Origin: Pantoea sp. Brub
GTDB lineage: Bacteria; Pseudomonadota; Gammaproteobacteria; Enterobacterales; Enterobacteriaceae
Reading direction: 5' to 3'
Assembly (NCBI GenBank): GCA_016642085.1
Contig: VOQV01000002.1
Span: forward strand, 1-64,000
DNA length: 64,000 nucleotides
The notes below the pieces were generated by a model. It was not told where the DNA came from. It saw only the letters and a program-made list of their open reading frames with translations, and ran no database searches. Position 1 is the first letter of the stretch. Each line of letters opens with the position of its first letter. Made by a program: the position numbers and the translations under genes. Positions 1 through 10,461 of this stretch are shown here, piece by piece.

Positions 1-83
1 TACCGACGCTTTACGCAGATTAGCACGTCCTTCATCGCCTCTGACTGCCAAGGCATCCACCATATACGCTTAATTACTTAATC
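1..83 (-). rRNA. rrl: 23S ribosomal RNA, 5' end only (partial)
   Basis: The complement of this stretch matches the conserved 5' end of enterobacterial 23S rRNA (the GGTTAAG start, then the GGATGCC and GAAGGACGTGCTAATCTGCG blocks). The gene is read leftwards and leaves the window after about 83 bases. The 5' boundary near 83 is set by similarity to the E. coli mature end. tRNA-Glu lies just upstream in the same direction, the usual spacer arrangement, but no 16S gene precedes it. Confidence 0.92.
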
Positions 84-255
84 TTACAACCTACAGGTAT
101 CTCTCATTTTTTATAATAGATAAAAAAATCTTCATTAAAAAATGCATATTTCATATTTTAATCAACATACATTATTAAATTTATTAATCTTAGTCCGAAT
201 TTTTAAAGAACATACTTGGAAAACAATTACATAAATTATTAAAACACTTATAATG

Positions 256-328
256 CGTCCCCTAGGGGATTCGAACCCCTGTTGCCGCCGTGAAAGGGCA
301 GTGTCCTGAGCCTCTAGACGAAGGGGAC
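256..328 (-). tRNA. gltT: tRNA-Glu (anticodon TTC)
   Basis: On the minus strand this folds as a normal cloverleaf: acceptor GTCCCCT pairs with AGGGGAC, the anticodon loop is CTTTCAC (TTC), and the T arm is CAGGGG-TTCGAAT-CCCCT. It matches E. coli tRNA-Glu closely. The 3' CCA is not encoded (the discriminator G is followed by CAT), so it must be added by a nucleotidyltransferase. It sits about 170 bases upstream of 23S, as in the 16S-23S spacer of enterobacterial rrn operons, but here no 16S gene is found upstream. The symbol is by analogy with the spacer tRNA. Confidence 0.95.
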
Positions 329-988
329 AAATAGTTATCAAATAAAAGCATTATAAATATAATATATTATTATATATATGATTATAATTTTTTTAAAACA
401 ATATTTACTTCAAATAACTATTGTGAATGGTATAACTAATATAGGCGATTATAACAGTTAATTTTATAAATAGTCAATTAATAAATTTAAATATCTATTG
501 ATTGATAAATAAATGTTTTATGCATAACTTATTTAAAATAAGTTACAGTTTTTAATAAATTTATTTTTATTTTTTATTCTTATATATTTAGTCTATTTTA
601 TTAAAATTTCAATTTTATTGAAGATCATATAATAATTTTTAAAGTTTTACTAAATATGAATTGTTTTTATACTATTTAAATTAAAATATTAATTGATTCT
701 TTAATTAAAAAAATGATTGATAATCAATCAGGTTAACATATATAATAAATTAAATTGAATTTAAAGATCGTAAGATATATTGAAATCAATTGTAAATAAT
801 CTTACATAGGTGATTATAATGTATTTATTTGATAATCCAATATTAGATTATAACTAAATAAGAATTTATTTCAAATAAATGAAATAATTATTAATTGCAA
901 ACAATATATTGTTTGTTGTTCTATTAGCTAATTTTTTTATCTTATGCAACAACAGTAGTTCTACTCATTCAATTTTAATATATAAGGA
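329..988. other. Gene-free A+T-rich spacer upstream of tRNA-Glu and tRNA-Ser
   Basis: This 660-base spacer separates the divergent tRNA-Glu/23S unit (minus strand) from tRNA-Ser (plus strand). In a standard rrn operon the 3' end of 16S would start here on the minus strand; its complement (TAAGGAGGTGATCC) is absent. I see no credible reading frame. The promoter for the tRNA-Glu/23S unit should lie here, but only loose minus-strand matches are visible near 380-415. An 18-base palindrome occurs at 898-915. Confidence 0.6.
898..915. repeat. 18-bp perfect palindrome upstream of tRNA-Ser
   Basis: CAAACAATATATTGTTTG reads the same on both strands. It lies about 75 bases before tRNA-Ser. It could be a protein-binding dyad or a short hairpin; no T-tract follows, so a terminator is not supported. 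It may also be chance in A+T-rich DNA, although it contains G/C pairs. Confidence 0.3.
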
Positions 989-1078
989 GGAGAAGTGGCC
1001 GAGTGGTTTAAGGCAACGGTCTTGAAAACCGTCGATGGCAAAGACTATCCGAGAGTTCGAATCTCTCCTTCTCCGCCA
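989..1078 (+). tRNA. serT: tRNA-Ser (anticodon TGA), CCA encoded
   Basis: A class II tRNA with a long variable arm. The acceptor GGAGAAG pairs with CTTCTCC, the anticodon loop is CTTGAAA (TGA) between CGGT and ACCG, and the T arm GAGAG-TTCGAAT-CTCTC is intact. Unlike tRNA-Glu and tRNA-Val in this window, the 3' CCA is present in the DNA. It reads UCA and related serine codons. The gene stands alone, about 300 bases before rplY. Confidence 0.95.
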
Positions 1079-1375
1079 ATTATAAATAGTAAATTTATTT
1101 TATTTACAACACATTGCATACAAATTTTTATATGTATAGGTTATGTTTTATATTTTATATTATATTTTTTATAAAAATTAAACCAAGTCTGTATGTTTGC
1201 TATATATAAAGTTTTATATATTATTAAATACTCTATATATATGTATATTTATATCATATTTATCATAAGTATAACATATATTTTAATAAGTAATAAATGT
1301 TAGTATATACTACTAAATAGTATCATCATAAATAAATGTTCAATATAAATTTTTTAGAAAAAAGAGAAATGTATA

Positions 1376-1660
1376 ATGTTTACTATAAATGTAAAGGAAC
1401 GTATAGAAAAAGGGAAAAGTGCTAGCCGACGTTTACGTGCTAAAAATTTTTTGCCAGCAATTATTTATGGCAAGGGAAAAACTAATGTTTTTGTGGAATT
1501 AGATCATAATATTTTAATAAACTTACAAACTAAACCTAATTTTTACAAAGAAATTTTTAGTATTGTGCTTAATAAAAAAATTCTTAAAGTAAAAATCCAA
1601 GATATTCAGCATCATCCTTTCAGAAAAAGATTACAACACATAGATTTTGTATTAATATAA
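1376..1660 (+). CDS. rplY: 50S ribosomal protein L25
   Basis: L25 binds 5S rRNA in the large ribosomal subunit. The 94-residue product has exactly the E. coli length. Conserved blocks are visible: MFTIN at the start, GKSASRRLRA near residue 13, PAIIYG near 27, and the C-terminal LQHIDFV. This is the short enterobacterial form without the C-terminal CTC domain. The ATG at 1376 is preceded by a weak AGAGA motif. It converges with gyrA across a short spacer holding a likely two-way terminator. Confidence 0.96.
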   Translation: MFTINVKERIEKGKSASRRLRAKNFLPAIIYGKGKTNVFVELDHNILINLQTKPNFYKEIFSIVLNKKILKVKIQDIQHHPFRKRLQHIDFVLI

Positions 1661-1733
1661 ATTAACATCTAATTATACAATAGATCTTTATTATTAAAAT
1701 ATAACAATTTGTCAATAATACATGTATAATAGG

Positions 1734-1757
1734 TTTATTTTCTGCATTGAAAATAAA
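1734..1757. terminator. Probable bidirectional terminator between rplY and gyrA
   Basis: A 9-bp inverted repeat (TTTATTTTC / GAAAATAAA) with a 6-base loop TGCATT. It lies between the convergent rplY and gyrA stop codons. The stem is A+T-rich and the T-tract is short on either strand, so the assignment rests mainly on position. Confidence 0.45.
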
Positions 1758-1770
1758 TTTCTATTATAAT

Positions 1771-4332
1771 TTAATTGAATAGATCTTCTTTTAGTTGAGT
1801 TTTAATATTGATAGATTCAGCTATACGTTGTAATCCAACTACTTTTTCATGTTCTACAGTGCGAAGTAAAATTACACCATGTGTATTGCGACTTATAATA
1901 TTAATTTCAGATACACGAGTGCGAACTAATGTCCCAGCATCAGTAATAATCATAATTTGATCATTATCAACTACTTGTATAGCACCTACTACCAAACCAT
2001 TTCTACTAGTTACCTTAATAGAAATTACTCCTTGTGTAGCTCTTGATTTAATTGGATAAGCGATATTTGCACTACGCTTACCGTAACCATTTTGAGTAAC
2101 AGTTAAAATCGAACCTTTTGTATGAGGAATAATTAGTGAAACAACACGATCTCCTTTGACTAACTTAATACCACGGATTCCAGATGCACTACGACCCATT
2201 TCACGAACAGATATTTCTGAAAAACGAACTACCTTGCCAAATGCAGAAAATAACATAACTTCATCATTACCAGTAGTTAGAGATACACCTATTAATTCAT
2301 CTTCATTATGTAAATTAATAGCAATAATTCCTGTACCACGTGGACGACTAAATTCCTGTAATGGTGTTTTTTTTACAATACCAGTAGCAGTAGCCATAAA
2401 AATATTTAAACCATCAGTATACTTAGTTACTGGAAGAATAGCAGTTATACGTTCATCATTTTTCAATGGAAGAAGATTAACTATAGGCCGTCCTTGTGCC
2501 CCTCGACTAGCTTCAGGTAATTGATAAACTTTCATCCAATATAAACGTCCTTTACTAGAAAAACACAAGATATTATCATGCGTATTAGCTACTAACAAAA
2601 GATAAATAAAATCTTCTTCTTTAATACGAACAGCTGACTTACCCTTTCCTCCACGACGTTGAGCTTCATAATCACTTAATGGTTGATATTTTACATAACC
2701 TTGATAAGATAAAGTAACAACAACATCTTCCTGATTAATTAAATCTTCTACCTTAATATCAACAATATTATTAATAATTTCTGTACGACGTTTATCACCA
2801 AACTGATCTCGTATTTGTTTTAATTCATCACAAATTATTTTTATAAGATATTTTTCATTTGTTAGAATATTATTTAAATTAGAAATTTGAATAATTAAAC
2901 TTTTATAGTCTTCAATCAATTTTTTGTGTTCAAGATTAGTTAATTTTTGTAAGCGTAAATCTAAAATACATTGTATTTGTTCATTAGTAAAAATATAGTG
3001 ATCTTTATTACGATCTTTTTGAAAAAAATTTAATAGTGCAGTATTGTTTTGCTCTTGTTGTAATAGAATGTTTATTTTATTAAAATCCCATTTTTGCAAA
3101 GATAAATTATTTTTAGCTTCTCCTGGAGTAGATGAGAGACGAATTATATTAATAACATCATCAATATTAGATAGTGCTACCATTAATCCTTCAATGATAT
3201 GAGTTTGTTGTTTGGATTTTGTTAATTCAAAAATAGTTCTTTTTGTAACTATTTCTTTGCGATGACAAATAAATGCATGTAAAATTTCTTTTAAATTCAT
3301 GACTTGAGGTTGACCTTGATACAAGGCTACCATATTAATTCCAAAAGAAATTTTTAATTGTGTTAATGAATATAAATTATTTAATACTATTTTAGTAATT
3401 GCATCTCGTTTTATCTCAATAGCTATACGTATGCCATCTTTATCTGATTCATCACGTAAAGCAAAAATTCCTTCAATACGTTTTTCTTTTACTAATTCAG
3501 CAATTTTTTCAATTAAATGTGATTTATTTACTTGATATGGTAATTCATAAATTATAATTATCTGTCTGCCTGTTTTATTATCTATTTCAATTTTATTACG
3601 AGCTTGAATATAAATTTTACCACGTCCAGTACTGTATGCTTTTTCAATCCCTTCTCTACCATTAATTATTGCTGCAGTAGGGAAATCAGGTCCAGGTATA
3701 TATTTCATTAATTCTTTAATTGAAATTTCTTCGTTATTAATATAAATTAAACAACCATTTATAATATCACAAAGATTATGAGGAGGAATATTAGTAGCCA
3801 TACCAACAGCTATACCAGATGAACCATTGATTAATAAATTAGGAATTTTCGTTGGAAGTACTTCTGGAATACGTTCTGTATTATCATAATTCATCAAGAA
3901 ATTAACTGTAGATTTATCTAAATCAGCTAGCAATTCGTGTGTAATTTTAGACATCCGAATTTCCGTATAACGCATAGCAGCTGCTGAATCTCCATCTATA
4001 GATCCAAAATTACCTTGCCCGTCTATTAAAACATAACGTAAAGAAAAATATTGAGACATACGTACAATAGCATCATAAACAGAAGAATCACCATGTGGAT
4101 GATATTTACCAATAACATCACCTACTACTCTAGCAGATTTTTTATAAGGTTTATTCCAATAATTATTTAATTCATTCATAGCAAAAAGTATGCGACGATG
4201 AACTGGTTTTAAGCCATCTCTTACATCTGGTAATGCTCTTCCAATAATAACAGACATAGCATAATCAAGATAAGAATGTTTTAATTCATCTTCTATATCA
4301 ATTAATACAATTTCTTTTGCAAAATTATTCAT
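1771..4332 (-). CDS. gyrA: DNA gyrase subunit A
   Basis: This is the breakage-reunion subunit of gyrase, which introduces negative supercoils with GyrB. The 853-residue product aligns with E. coli GyrA without gaps through the N-terminal domain: catalytic Tyr122 lies in [10 protein letters not shown], and the quinolone-pocket residues Ser83 and Asp87 are wild type ([10 protein letters not shown]). The GyrA box QRRGGKG near residue 560 and the beta-pinwheel C-terminal domain are present. The protein ends shortly after VVGLQR, so the long acidic tail of E. coli GyrA (875 residues) is missing. It is transcribed alone, 427 bases downstream of nuoN. Confidence 0.97.
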   Translation of the reverse strand: MNNFAKEIVLIDIEDELKHSYLDYAMSVIIGRALPDVRDGLKPVHRRILFAMNELNNYWNKPYKKSARVVGDVIGKYHPHGDSSVYDAIVRMSQYFSLRYVLIDGQGNFGSIDGDSAAAMRYTEIRMSKITHELLADLDKSTVNFLMNYDNTERIPEVLPTKIPNLLINGSSGIAVGMATNIPPHNLCDIINGCLIYINNEEISIKELMKYIPGPDFPTAAIINGREGIEKAYSTGRGKIYIQARNKIEIDNKTGRQIIIIYELPYQVNKSHLIEKIAELVKEKRIEGIFALRDESDKDGIRIAIEIKRDAITKIVLNNLYSLTQLKISFGINMVALYQGQPQVMNLKEILHAFICHRKEIVTKRTIFELTKSKQQTHIIEGLMVALSNIDDVINIIRLSSTPGEAKNNLSLQKWDFNKINILLQQEQNNTALLNFFQKDRNKDHYIFTNEQIQCILDLRLQKLTNLEHKKLIEDYKSLIIQISNLNNILTNEKYLIKIICDELKQIRDQFGDKRRTEIINNIVDIKVEDLINQEDVVVTLSYQGYVKYQPLSDYEAQRRGGKGKSAVRIKEEDFIYLLLVANTHDNILCFSSKGRLYWMKVYQLPEASRGAQGRPIVNLLPLKNDERITAILPVTKYTDGLNIFMATATGIVKKTPLQEFSRPRGTGIIAINLHNEDELIGVSLTTGNDEVMLFSAFGKVVRFSEISVREMGRSASGIRGIKLVKGDRVVSLIIPHTKGSILTVTQNGYGKRSANIAYPIKSRATQGVISIKVTSRNGLVVGAIQVVDNDQIMIITDAGTLVRTRVSEINIISRNTHGVILLRTVEHEKVVGLQRIAESINIKTQLKEDLFN

Positions 4333-4759
4333 TTAAAACGATTATCCTAGATCTGATTTAGTAAAATTTTATGTTCATAATTAATATTAACATATAATTA
4401 ATATATAAATAATATGATTTGTAATAATTTTTATATAAAATACTATTAATTTTCTATTATTATATAGAATATACCGACTAATATAATTATATATTACGTA
4501 ATTGTATTTTATATTTTATCTGAATTCATTAAAATTATCTCAATTGAACTTATTTATATCAGTATATATTTTGTATTAGTATGTAAATCATTTTATAAAT
4601 ATTTTATAGATATACTGAATCGTGATTATATTTTTATATTTATTTAATAGATTAAATTTATAAATAATAATACAAATTATTGAATTATTGGTGATAGACT
4701 GTATTTATCATATTGTGCTTAATTTATTATAGATATAAAATATTTTTTGATTATTTAAA
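4333..4759. other. Spacer between nuoN and gyrA
   Basis: About 430 A+T-rich bases separate the end of the nuo operon from the gyrA start, both on the minus strand. I see no reading frame and no convincing hairpin with a T-tract. The gyrA promoter is expected here but cannot be picked out from the A+T-rich background. Confidence 0.5.
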
Positions 4760-6196
4760 CTAATTTAATATATTAATTAATAATTGTGGATATATTCCTA
4801 ATAGTACTATTAAAAAAGTAAGTATAATTACAATGATTCCTGGTAATGTGTAATGCCAATTTGTTAGCCATTTGCAATGATATATTTTTGGAGGAGTAAG
4901 ATATAAACTGATTATAATCCGCAAATAATAATATAAACCAAGTCCACTACTTATGACAAGTGCAATAGTTAATAACCACAAATGTGTACTTATACTCAAT
5001 ACAATAATATAAAACTTTCCAATAAATCCTAAAGTTATTGGAATGCCTGCTAAAGATAGCATTATTATTGTCATAATTATAGATAAAATTGGTTTATGCC
5101 AAAACAAACCACGATAAGAATACAAAGAACAGACATCATTATTATTTTGACAAGCATCAGATACTAAATGAAGAATACCAAATATGCTTAAGTTACTAAA
5201 CAAATAAGCAATAAAATAGATTTTAGTTGTTTCTAATGATAATTTATAATTTTCAATTGCAATTAATGTTATCAATAGATATCCTAAATGTGAAATAGAT
5301 GAATAACCTAATAATCTTTTAATATTATTTTGATATATAGCCATAAGATTACCAAAAATAATTGACATAAAAGATATTAATATCATGACTATACGCATAG
5401 ATCTTATATTTGTAATTGGTATGTCAGTAAATAGCCTAAATAAAGCACTAAATATAGCAAATTTACTTCCAGTTGCTAAAAAACAAGAAACTGGTAATGG
5501 AGCTCCTTGATAAACATCTGGAGTCCACAAGTGAAATGGCACTAATGATAATTTAAATCCAATTCCTATAATTATCATTCCAAAACCAACTGAAAAAATT
5601 GGTTCTTGCAACAAAGAATTATGCAGTAATTGTTTTCCAATTGTAATAAAGTCTAAACTGCCTATATCTGTGTAAACTAAAGCAATTCCAAATAATATAA
5701 ATGAAGATGAAATAGATGATAGTATAGTGTATTTTAATGATGCTTCTAAAGATAACTTTTGGCGAAAAGCATAACCAATTAAACCAAATAAAGGTAATGA
5801 TAGTAATTCAATACCTATAAATAAGATTATAAAATTATTAGATGAAGCTAATAACATAGCTCCTATAGTGGAAATTAATAATAATACATAAAATTCTTCT
5901 TTATTATCTTGAAAATTACGCAACCAAAAATAACTAAAGATGCAATTTGACAAACTTATTAATAGTATTATTTTAATATAAAACTTAGCATAATTATTTA
6001 TACAAAGTATAGATATACTATTCGTTATTTGAATATCATTTAAATTATATAATGATATCAAAGCAAAAAACAAACCAATCACAGATAAAATACAATTAAT
6101 AAAATGATTTCTTTGCAAAATAATAGAAATTATAGATACTATTACCGTTGAACCTACAATTAAAAATGGTAATAATAAAATCAATTGTTTAAGCAT
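4760..6196 (-). CDS. nuoN: NADH-quinone oxidoreductase subunit N
   Basis: An antiporter-like membrane subunit of complex I, one of three that translocate protons. The 478 residues (E. coli 485) form about 14 hydrophobic helices. The conserved proton-pathway region is recognisable (SLEASLKYTILSSISSS near 150, then GFKLSLVPFHLWTPDVYQG near 215, with the key lysine and histidine). It is the last gene of the nuo operon, starting 2 bases after the nuoM stop. Confidence 0.95.
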   Translation of the reverse strand: MLKQLILLLPFLIVGSTVIVSIISIILQRNHFINCILSVIGLFFALISLYNLNDIQITNSISILCINNYAKFYIKIILLISLSNCIFSYFWLRNFQDNKEEFYVLLLISTIGAMLLASSNNFIILFIGIELLSLPLFGLIGYAFRQKLSLEASLKYTILSSISSSFILFGIALVYTDIGSLDFITIGKQLLHNSLLQEPIFSVGFGMIIIGIGFKLSLVPFHLWTPDVYQGAPLPVSCFLATGSKFAIFSALFRLFTDIPITNIRSMRIVMILISFMSIIFGNLMAIYQNNIKRLLGYSSISHLGYLLITLIAIENYKLSLETTKIYFIAYLFSNLSIFGILHLVSDACQNNNDVCSLYSYRGLFWHKPILSIIMTIIMLSLAGIPITLGFIGKFYIIVLSISTHLWLLTIALVISSGLGLYYYLRIIISLYLTPPKIYHCKWLTNWHYTLPGIIVIILTFLIVLLGIYPQLLINILN

Positions 6197-6198
6197 TA

Positions 6199-7701
6199 TT
6201 ACAGCCTTTTTGAAAAAAATTTTATTAAATTAATTGAAGAAAATGATGTATCTATGATAGGTTGAGGATATAAACCTAATAAAATTAATAATAATAATAA
6301 TATACCAATAATTGTAATTTCACGAAATGACATATTTGAAAGTAATGTTTGAGATTTTGTTTTACCATAAAAAATTTTTTGTATCATTATTAAAGAGTAA
6401 ATAGAAGAAAAAATCAAACCAAAACTTGCAATAACAGATACTATATAATTAGTTTTAAAACTACCAATGAGAATTAAAAATTCGCCTATAAAATTACCAG
6501 TACCAGGTAAACCTAAATTAGCTAAAGCGAAAAAAATTGATAATCCTGGAATTAATTGCATTCTTGACCATAATCCACCCATAAAACGCATATCACGAGT
6601 ATGAAGTCTTTCATAAAGTTGACCACATAAGATAAATAGTGCAGATGCTGAAATTCCATGTGCAATCATCTGGATAATGGCACCTTGCAGTGCTAATTCA
6701 TTATAAGTATATATAGCGATAAGTATAAAACCCATATGTGATATGGAAGTATAAGCAATTAAACGTTTAAGATCAGTTTGTATAAATGCCATCCATGCTC
6801 CATAAAAAATACCGATAATTCCTAAAAACATGCCAATTGGAGCAAAATCCATTGAAGCATGTGGAAATAATAATAAATTAAAACGAATCAACCCATAAGC
6901 AGCAGTTTTTAATAATATTCCTGCAAGATCTACAGATCCAGCTGTTGGAGCTTGACTATGTGCATCTGGTAACCAACCATGAAATGGTATTATTGGCATT
7001 TTTACAGCAAAAGCTATAAAAAACCCTAACATCAAAATATATTCATATGTATATGACATCTTTGTATTTAATAAATTTTCATAGTTAAATGTCCAAATAC
7101 CAGTTGATTTATAATACATATATGCTAAGCCAAGAATAGCAATTAGCATAACTAAACCAGATGATTGAGTGTAAATAAAAAATTTAGTAGCTGCAGCAAT
7201 ACGGCTAGTGCCATTTGTAGCTTTATGTCCCCAAATTGCTATAAGAAAATAAGTTGGAATTAACATAATTTCCCAAAAAAAGAAAAATAAAAACATGTCA
7301 ACAGAAAGGAATACACCGATAACTCCACTTAAAATCCACATGAGATTTAGATAGAAAAAACCTTGATATTTTGTAATTTCCTTCCAAGAACAAAAAATAG
7401 CCATGATCCCAAGTACATTAGTTAAAATGACCATTAGTAAAGATAATCCATCTATTGCTAAATGAAAATTAATACCAAACCGTGAAATCCAAGGTATTAA
7501 AAAAGTAGATTGCCAATGAGGAATTAAATATGATGTTAATAAGTGATAATTGCCATTTAACCATAATTTTAATGAACAAATTAATGCTAATAACATAAAG
7601 CAAATAGCAATATAACGTGATATTTTAATACCTAAATATTCAATTAACCAACTAAATAAACCTCCAATAAAAGGTATAATAATTAACCAAGGTAGTAACA
7701 C
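6199..7701 (-). CDS. nuoM: NADH-quinone oxidoreductase subunit M
   Basis: An antiporter-like proton-pumping subunit of complex I, 500 residues against 509 in E. coli. The conserved glutamate of helix 5 lies in FFFFWEIMLIPTYFLIA (near 140). The lysine/histidine region AVKMPIIPFHGWLPDAHSQAP (near 232) and the broken-helix region LPGTGNFIGEF (near 400) are intact. It follows nuoL after a 72-base gap that contains a stem-loop. Confidence 0.96.
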   Translation of the reverse strand: MLLPWLIIIPFIGGLFSWLIEYLGIKISRYIAICFMLLALICSLKLWLNGNYHLLTSYLIPHWQSTFLIPWISRFGINFHLAIDGLSLLMVILTNVLGIMAIFCSWKEITKYQGFFYLNLMWILSGVIGVFLSVDMFLFFFFWEIMLIPTYFLIAIWGHKATNGTSRIAAATKFFIYTQSSGLVMLIAILGLAYMYYKSTGIWTFNYENLLNTKMSYTYEYILMLGFFIAFAVKMPIIPFHGWLPDAHSQAPTAGSVDLAGILLKTAAYGLIRFNLLLFPHASMDFAPIGMFLGIIGIFYGAWMAFIQTDLKRLIAYTSISHMGFILIAIYTYNELALQGAIIQMIAHGISASALFILCGQLYERLHTRDMRFMGGLWSRMQLIPGLSIFFALANLGLPGTGNFIGEFLILIGSFKTNYIVSVIASFGLIFSSIYSLIMIQKIFYGKTKSQTLLSNMSFREITIIGILLLLLILLGLYPQPIIDTSFSSINLIKFFSKRL

Positions 7702-7731
7702 TATATTTATTTCCTTTTTAATTATTTAAAT

Positions 7732-7753
7732 ACATCTAATGTGAATTAGATGT
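7732..7753. repeat. Intercistronic stem-loop between nuoL and nuoM
   Basis: A perfect 9-bp inverted repeat, ACATCTAAT / ATTAGATGT, with a 4-base loop. It lies in the only sizeable gap within nuoL-nuoM-nuoN. No T-tract follows on the minus strand, so mRNA processing or stabilisation is more likely than termination; this is inference. Confidence 0.4.
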
Positions 7754-7773
7754 TTAGTTGACATAACAAATAG

Positions 7774-9615
7774 CTATACACATAAAATACATGTAAGTAT
7801 AATTAAAGATCCTAAAGCTATTGATATTATATACCACCGTAAATATCCACTTTCTGTCAATAATAATTGTTTATTTATGATATTTAAAAATAATATAGGT
7901 AACTTAATCAAGTAATTGATAGGATCTCGATGTAATAAACTAGCAATGAATATATATGGTTTAACAAATAATTGGTTATATAACCAATCAAATCCCCAAG
8001 CCATAGACCAAAAATTATAAAGAAAACGACCCAATATATTATTAGTAATGTTAATAATTAGTTGAGGGCGATTTAAATATAAAACAACAGATATCAAAAT
8101 ACCTAATATTGATATAAAACTAGATATACATGTAAATATGAATTTATTATTATTAACAATATGATAATCAGGAAAAATATTAGATAACGGAGGTATGATA
8201 AAAGATCCTATAACACTTGATAATACTATAAGAGATATTAAAGGCATATAATATCTAATACCTTTCGTATTTATTTGATCTATAAAATTTGTTTCTTTTC
8301 CATGAAACACAATAAAAATCATACGAAATGTATAAATTGCAGTTAGTAATGTACCAAATAATCCAATACAAATTAATATTGCATTACCATTAGTAAATAC
8401 GCTATAAAGGATTTCCTCTTTACTATAAAATCCTGCAGTAATTAAAGGTAAAGATGATAATGCAGATCCACCTATTAAAAAACAAAAATATAAAAATGGT
8501 ATTTTTTTTCTTAATCCTCCCATTTTAAAAATATTTTGTTCATTATTACAATACATAATAACAGCACCTGCAGATAAAAAAAGCAATGCTTTAAAAAAAG
8601 AATGTATCATTAAATGAAAAATCGCTACACTCCAAGCTTTTACACCTAATGCTAAGAACATATATCCAATTTGGCTCATAGTAGAATAAGCTAAAATGCG
8701 TTTTATATTATTTTGTACTAGAGCAGAACAACTGGCTAAAATTATTGTAACAGCTCCAATTAAACTAATAAAAAATAAAATTTCAGGGTTAATTAAAAAT
8801 AAACTGTTATTTCTTGCAATTAGATATACTCCTGCAGTCACCATAGTAGCAGAGTGAATAAGTGCTGATACTGGAGTTGGACCAACCATTGCATCTGCTA
8901 ACCATGTTTGTAATGGTAATTGTGCTGATTTACCTAATGTACCGATTAATAACATCACATTAGCTAAATAATAAATTGAATGATTAGAATCAAGATGAAA
9001 ATTAATTATTTCTTTTATTTTTAAAAATGTTAGTGTCTTAAATTGATAATAAATGATAAACATCGCTATAATTAAAAAAACATCGCCTACTCTTGTAGTA
9101 ATAAATGCTTTTATAGCTGCTTTACCATTTTTTGGATGTTTATAATAAAATCCAATTAATAAATAAGAACAAATCCCTACACATTCCCAACCAAAATACA
9201 TAACCATTAAATTATCAGCTAGTATTAAGATAATCATACTAGCAATAAATAAGTTAGTATAAGCTAAAAAACGTGAATAACCCTCTTCATAATTCATATA
9301 CCATGAAGAAAATATTTGAATTAATAAACCTACACCAACTACTACTGATAACATTGTTAAAGATAATCCATCAAGAATTAAATTAATTGTTATATTAAAA
9401 TTTCCAATATATATCCAATTCCATAGTGTTTCACTTAATACAATTTGATTGTTATGAAAAAAAATAAATCCTATAACTGCAGTTATTATAGCTGACAACG
9501 CAAGGGAACCAACACCAATTACTGTTGATATATTTTGTGGTAATCTTCCACAAGAAAAAGATAGCAATACAAAGCTAATTAACGGAAATAAAATAGGCAA
9601 GTAAAGCAAATTCAT
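7774..9615 (-). CDS. nuoL: NADH-quinone oxidoreductase subunit L
   Basis: The largest antiporter-like subunit of complex I, including the C-terminal lateral helix that runs along the other pump subunits. It has 613 residues, the E. coli length. Conserved segments include [17 protein letters not shown] near 140 (helix 5 glutamate), the lysine region [20 protein letters not shown] near 230, and [12 protein letters not shown] near 255. Its start overlaps the nuoK stop by 4 bases (ATGA), indicating coupled translation. Confidence 0.96.
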   Translation of the reverse strand: MNLLYLPILFPLISFVLLSFSCGRLPQNISTVIGVGSLALSAIITAVIGFIFFHNNQIVLSETLWNWIYIGNFNITINLILDGLSLTMLSVVVGVGLLIQIFSSWYMNYEEGYSRFLAYTNLFIASMIILILADNLMVMYFGWECVGICSYLLIGFYYKHPKNGKAAIKAFITTRVGDVFLIIAMFIIYYQFKTLTFLKIKEIINFHLDSNHSIYYLANVMLLIGTLGKSAQLPLQTWLADAMVGPTPVSALIHSATMVTAGVYLIARNNSLFLINPEILFFISLIGAVTIILASCSALVQNNIKRILAYSTMSQIGYMFLALGVKAWSVAIFHLMIHSFFKALLFLSAGAVIMYCNNEQNIFKMGGLRKKIPFLYFCFLIGGSALSSLPLITAGFYSKEEILYSVFTNGNAILICIGLFGTLLTAIYTFRMIFIVFHGKETNFIDQINTKGIRYYMPLISLIVLSSVIGSFIIPPLSNIFPDYHIVNNNKFIFTCISSFISILGILISVVLYLNRPQLIINITNNILGRFLYNFWSMAWGFDWLYNQLFVKPYIFIASLLHRDPINYLIKLPILFLNIINKQLLLTESGYLRWYIISIALGSLIILTCILCV

Positions 9616-9911
9616 CCTTTCATCTCTCTCATAGAATCGATATTTAAAGAATGATAACGGTGAAGTTGTATTAATAAAGCTAAACCAATGCTTGTTTCAG
9701 CTGCAGCAAGACTAATAGCCATTATATACATTATTTGACCTTCAATTTGTTTCCAATAATTACCTGCAAATACTAACGCTAAAGCAGAAGCATTAAGCAT
9801 AATTTCAATACCAATTAGTATAAACATTAAATTACGACGCACTAATAAAGAAGTTAATCCAATTATAAATAAAATAGCAGAAAGGATTAATCCATACTGT
9901 AAATGGATCAT
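9612..9911 (-). CDS. nuoK: NADH-quinone oxidoreductase subunit K
   Basis: A small three-helix membrane subunit of complex I, 99 residues (E. coli 100). The two buried glutamates of the proton channel are present in IGIEIMLNA (near 36) and [11 protein letters not shown] (near 72). It overlaps nuoL by 4 bases and follows nuoJ after 45 bases. Confidence 0.96.
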   Translation of the reverse strand: MIHLQYGLILSAILFIIGLTSLLVRRNLMFILIGIEIMLNASALALVFAGNYWKQIEGQIMYIMAISLAAAETSIGLALLIQLHRYHSLNIDSMREMKG

Positions 9912-9956
9912 AAGTACTCCTGATCGATTTGTATAATAACTAATGATATTATCATT

Positions 9957-10451
9957 TTATTTTTCTATTCGTCCAATGTGTAATGCTACTATTAAACTAG
10001 CTAATAACAACATTGAAATTAATTCTACTATTATCATATAATGACCAAATAGACTTATTCCTATTGATTTAGAGTCAATAATGCTTATATTAATTAATTT
10101 ATCATGAGTATTAGATACAGAATATATTATTATACATAATAATAATATAGATATGATTATTGAAATACATATAATTAAAAGATTTAACCAGTTTTTTTCT
10201 TGTTTGTTAGTAACATTACCAATGTTTAGCATCATGATTACAAAAACAAATAAAACAGTAATAGCACCAGCATAAATAATTATTTCTAATGCACCTATAA
10301 AATAAGAACCTATTAAAAAATATATACCAGAAATTGATAATAAAAAACTTATAAAATAAAATAACATATGCATAGGTTTAATATGAGTGATTGCACGTGC
10401 AGCTGTTACAGTAGCTATAAATCCAAGAGAATAAAATATTATTTCTTTCAT
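9957..10451 (-). CDS. nuoJ: NADH-quinone oxidoreductase subunit J
   Basis: A five-helix membrane subunit of complex I that forms part of the link between quinone site and proton pumps. It has 164 residues, about 20 fewer than E. coli, with the loss at the C-terminus. The conserved helix-3 segment GALEIIIYAGAITVLFVFVIMML (near 50-75), with its key glutamate and tyrosine, is present. It starts 10 bases after the nuoI stop. Confidence 0.94.
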   Translation of the reverse strand: MKEIIFYSLGFIATVTAARAITHIKPMHMLFYFISFLLSISGIYFLIGSYFIGALEIIIYAGAITVLFVFVIMMLNIGNVTNKQEKNWLNLLIICISIIISILLLCIIIYSVSNTHDKLINISIIDSKSIGISLFGHYMIIVELISMLLLASLIVALHIGRIEK

Positions 10452-10461
10452 TTTTTATTCC

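Noticed and set aside
984-996. TAAGGAGG resembling the complement of the 16S rRNA 3' end
   Set aside because: The following bases do not continue as the 16S 3' end (GTGATCC). They are the acceptor stem of tRNA-Ser.
4079-4094. Possible quinolone-resistance changes in GyrA
   Set aside because: Ser83 and Asp87 are wild type and neighbouring residues are ordinary.
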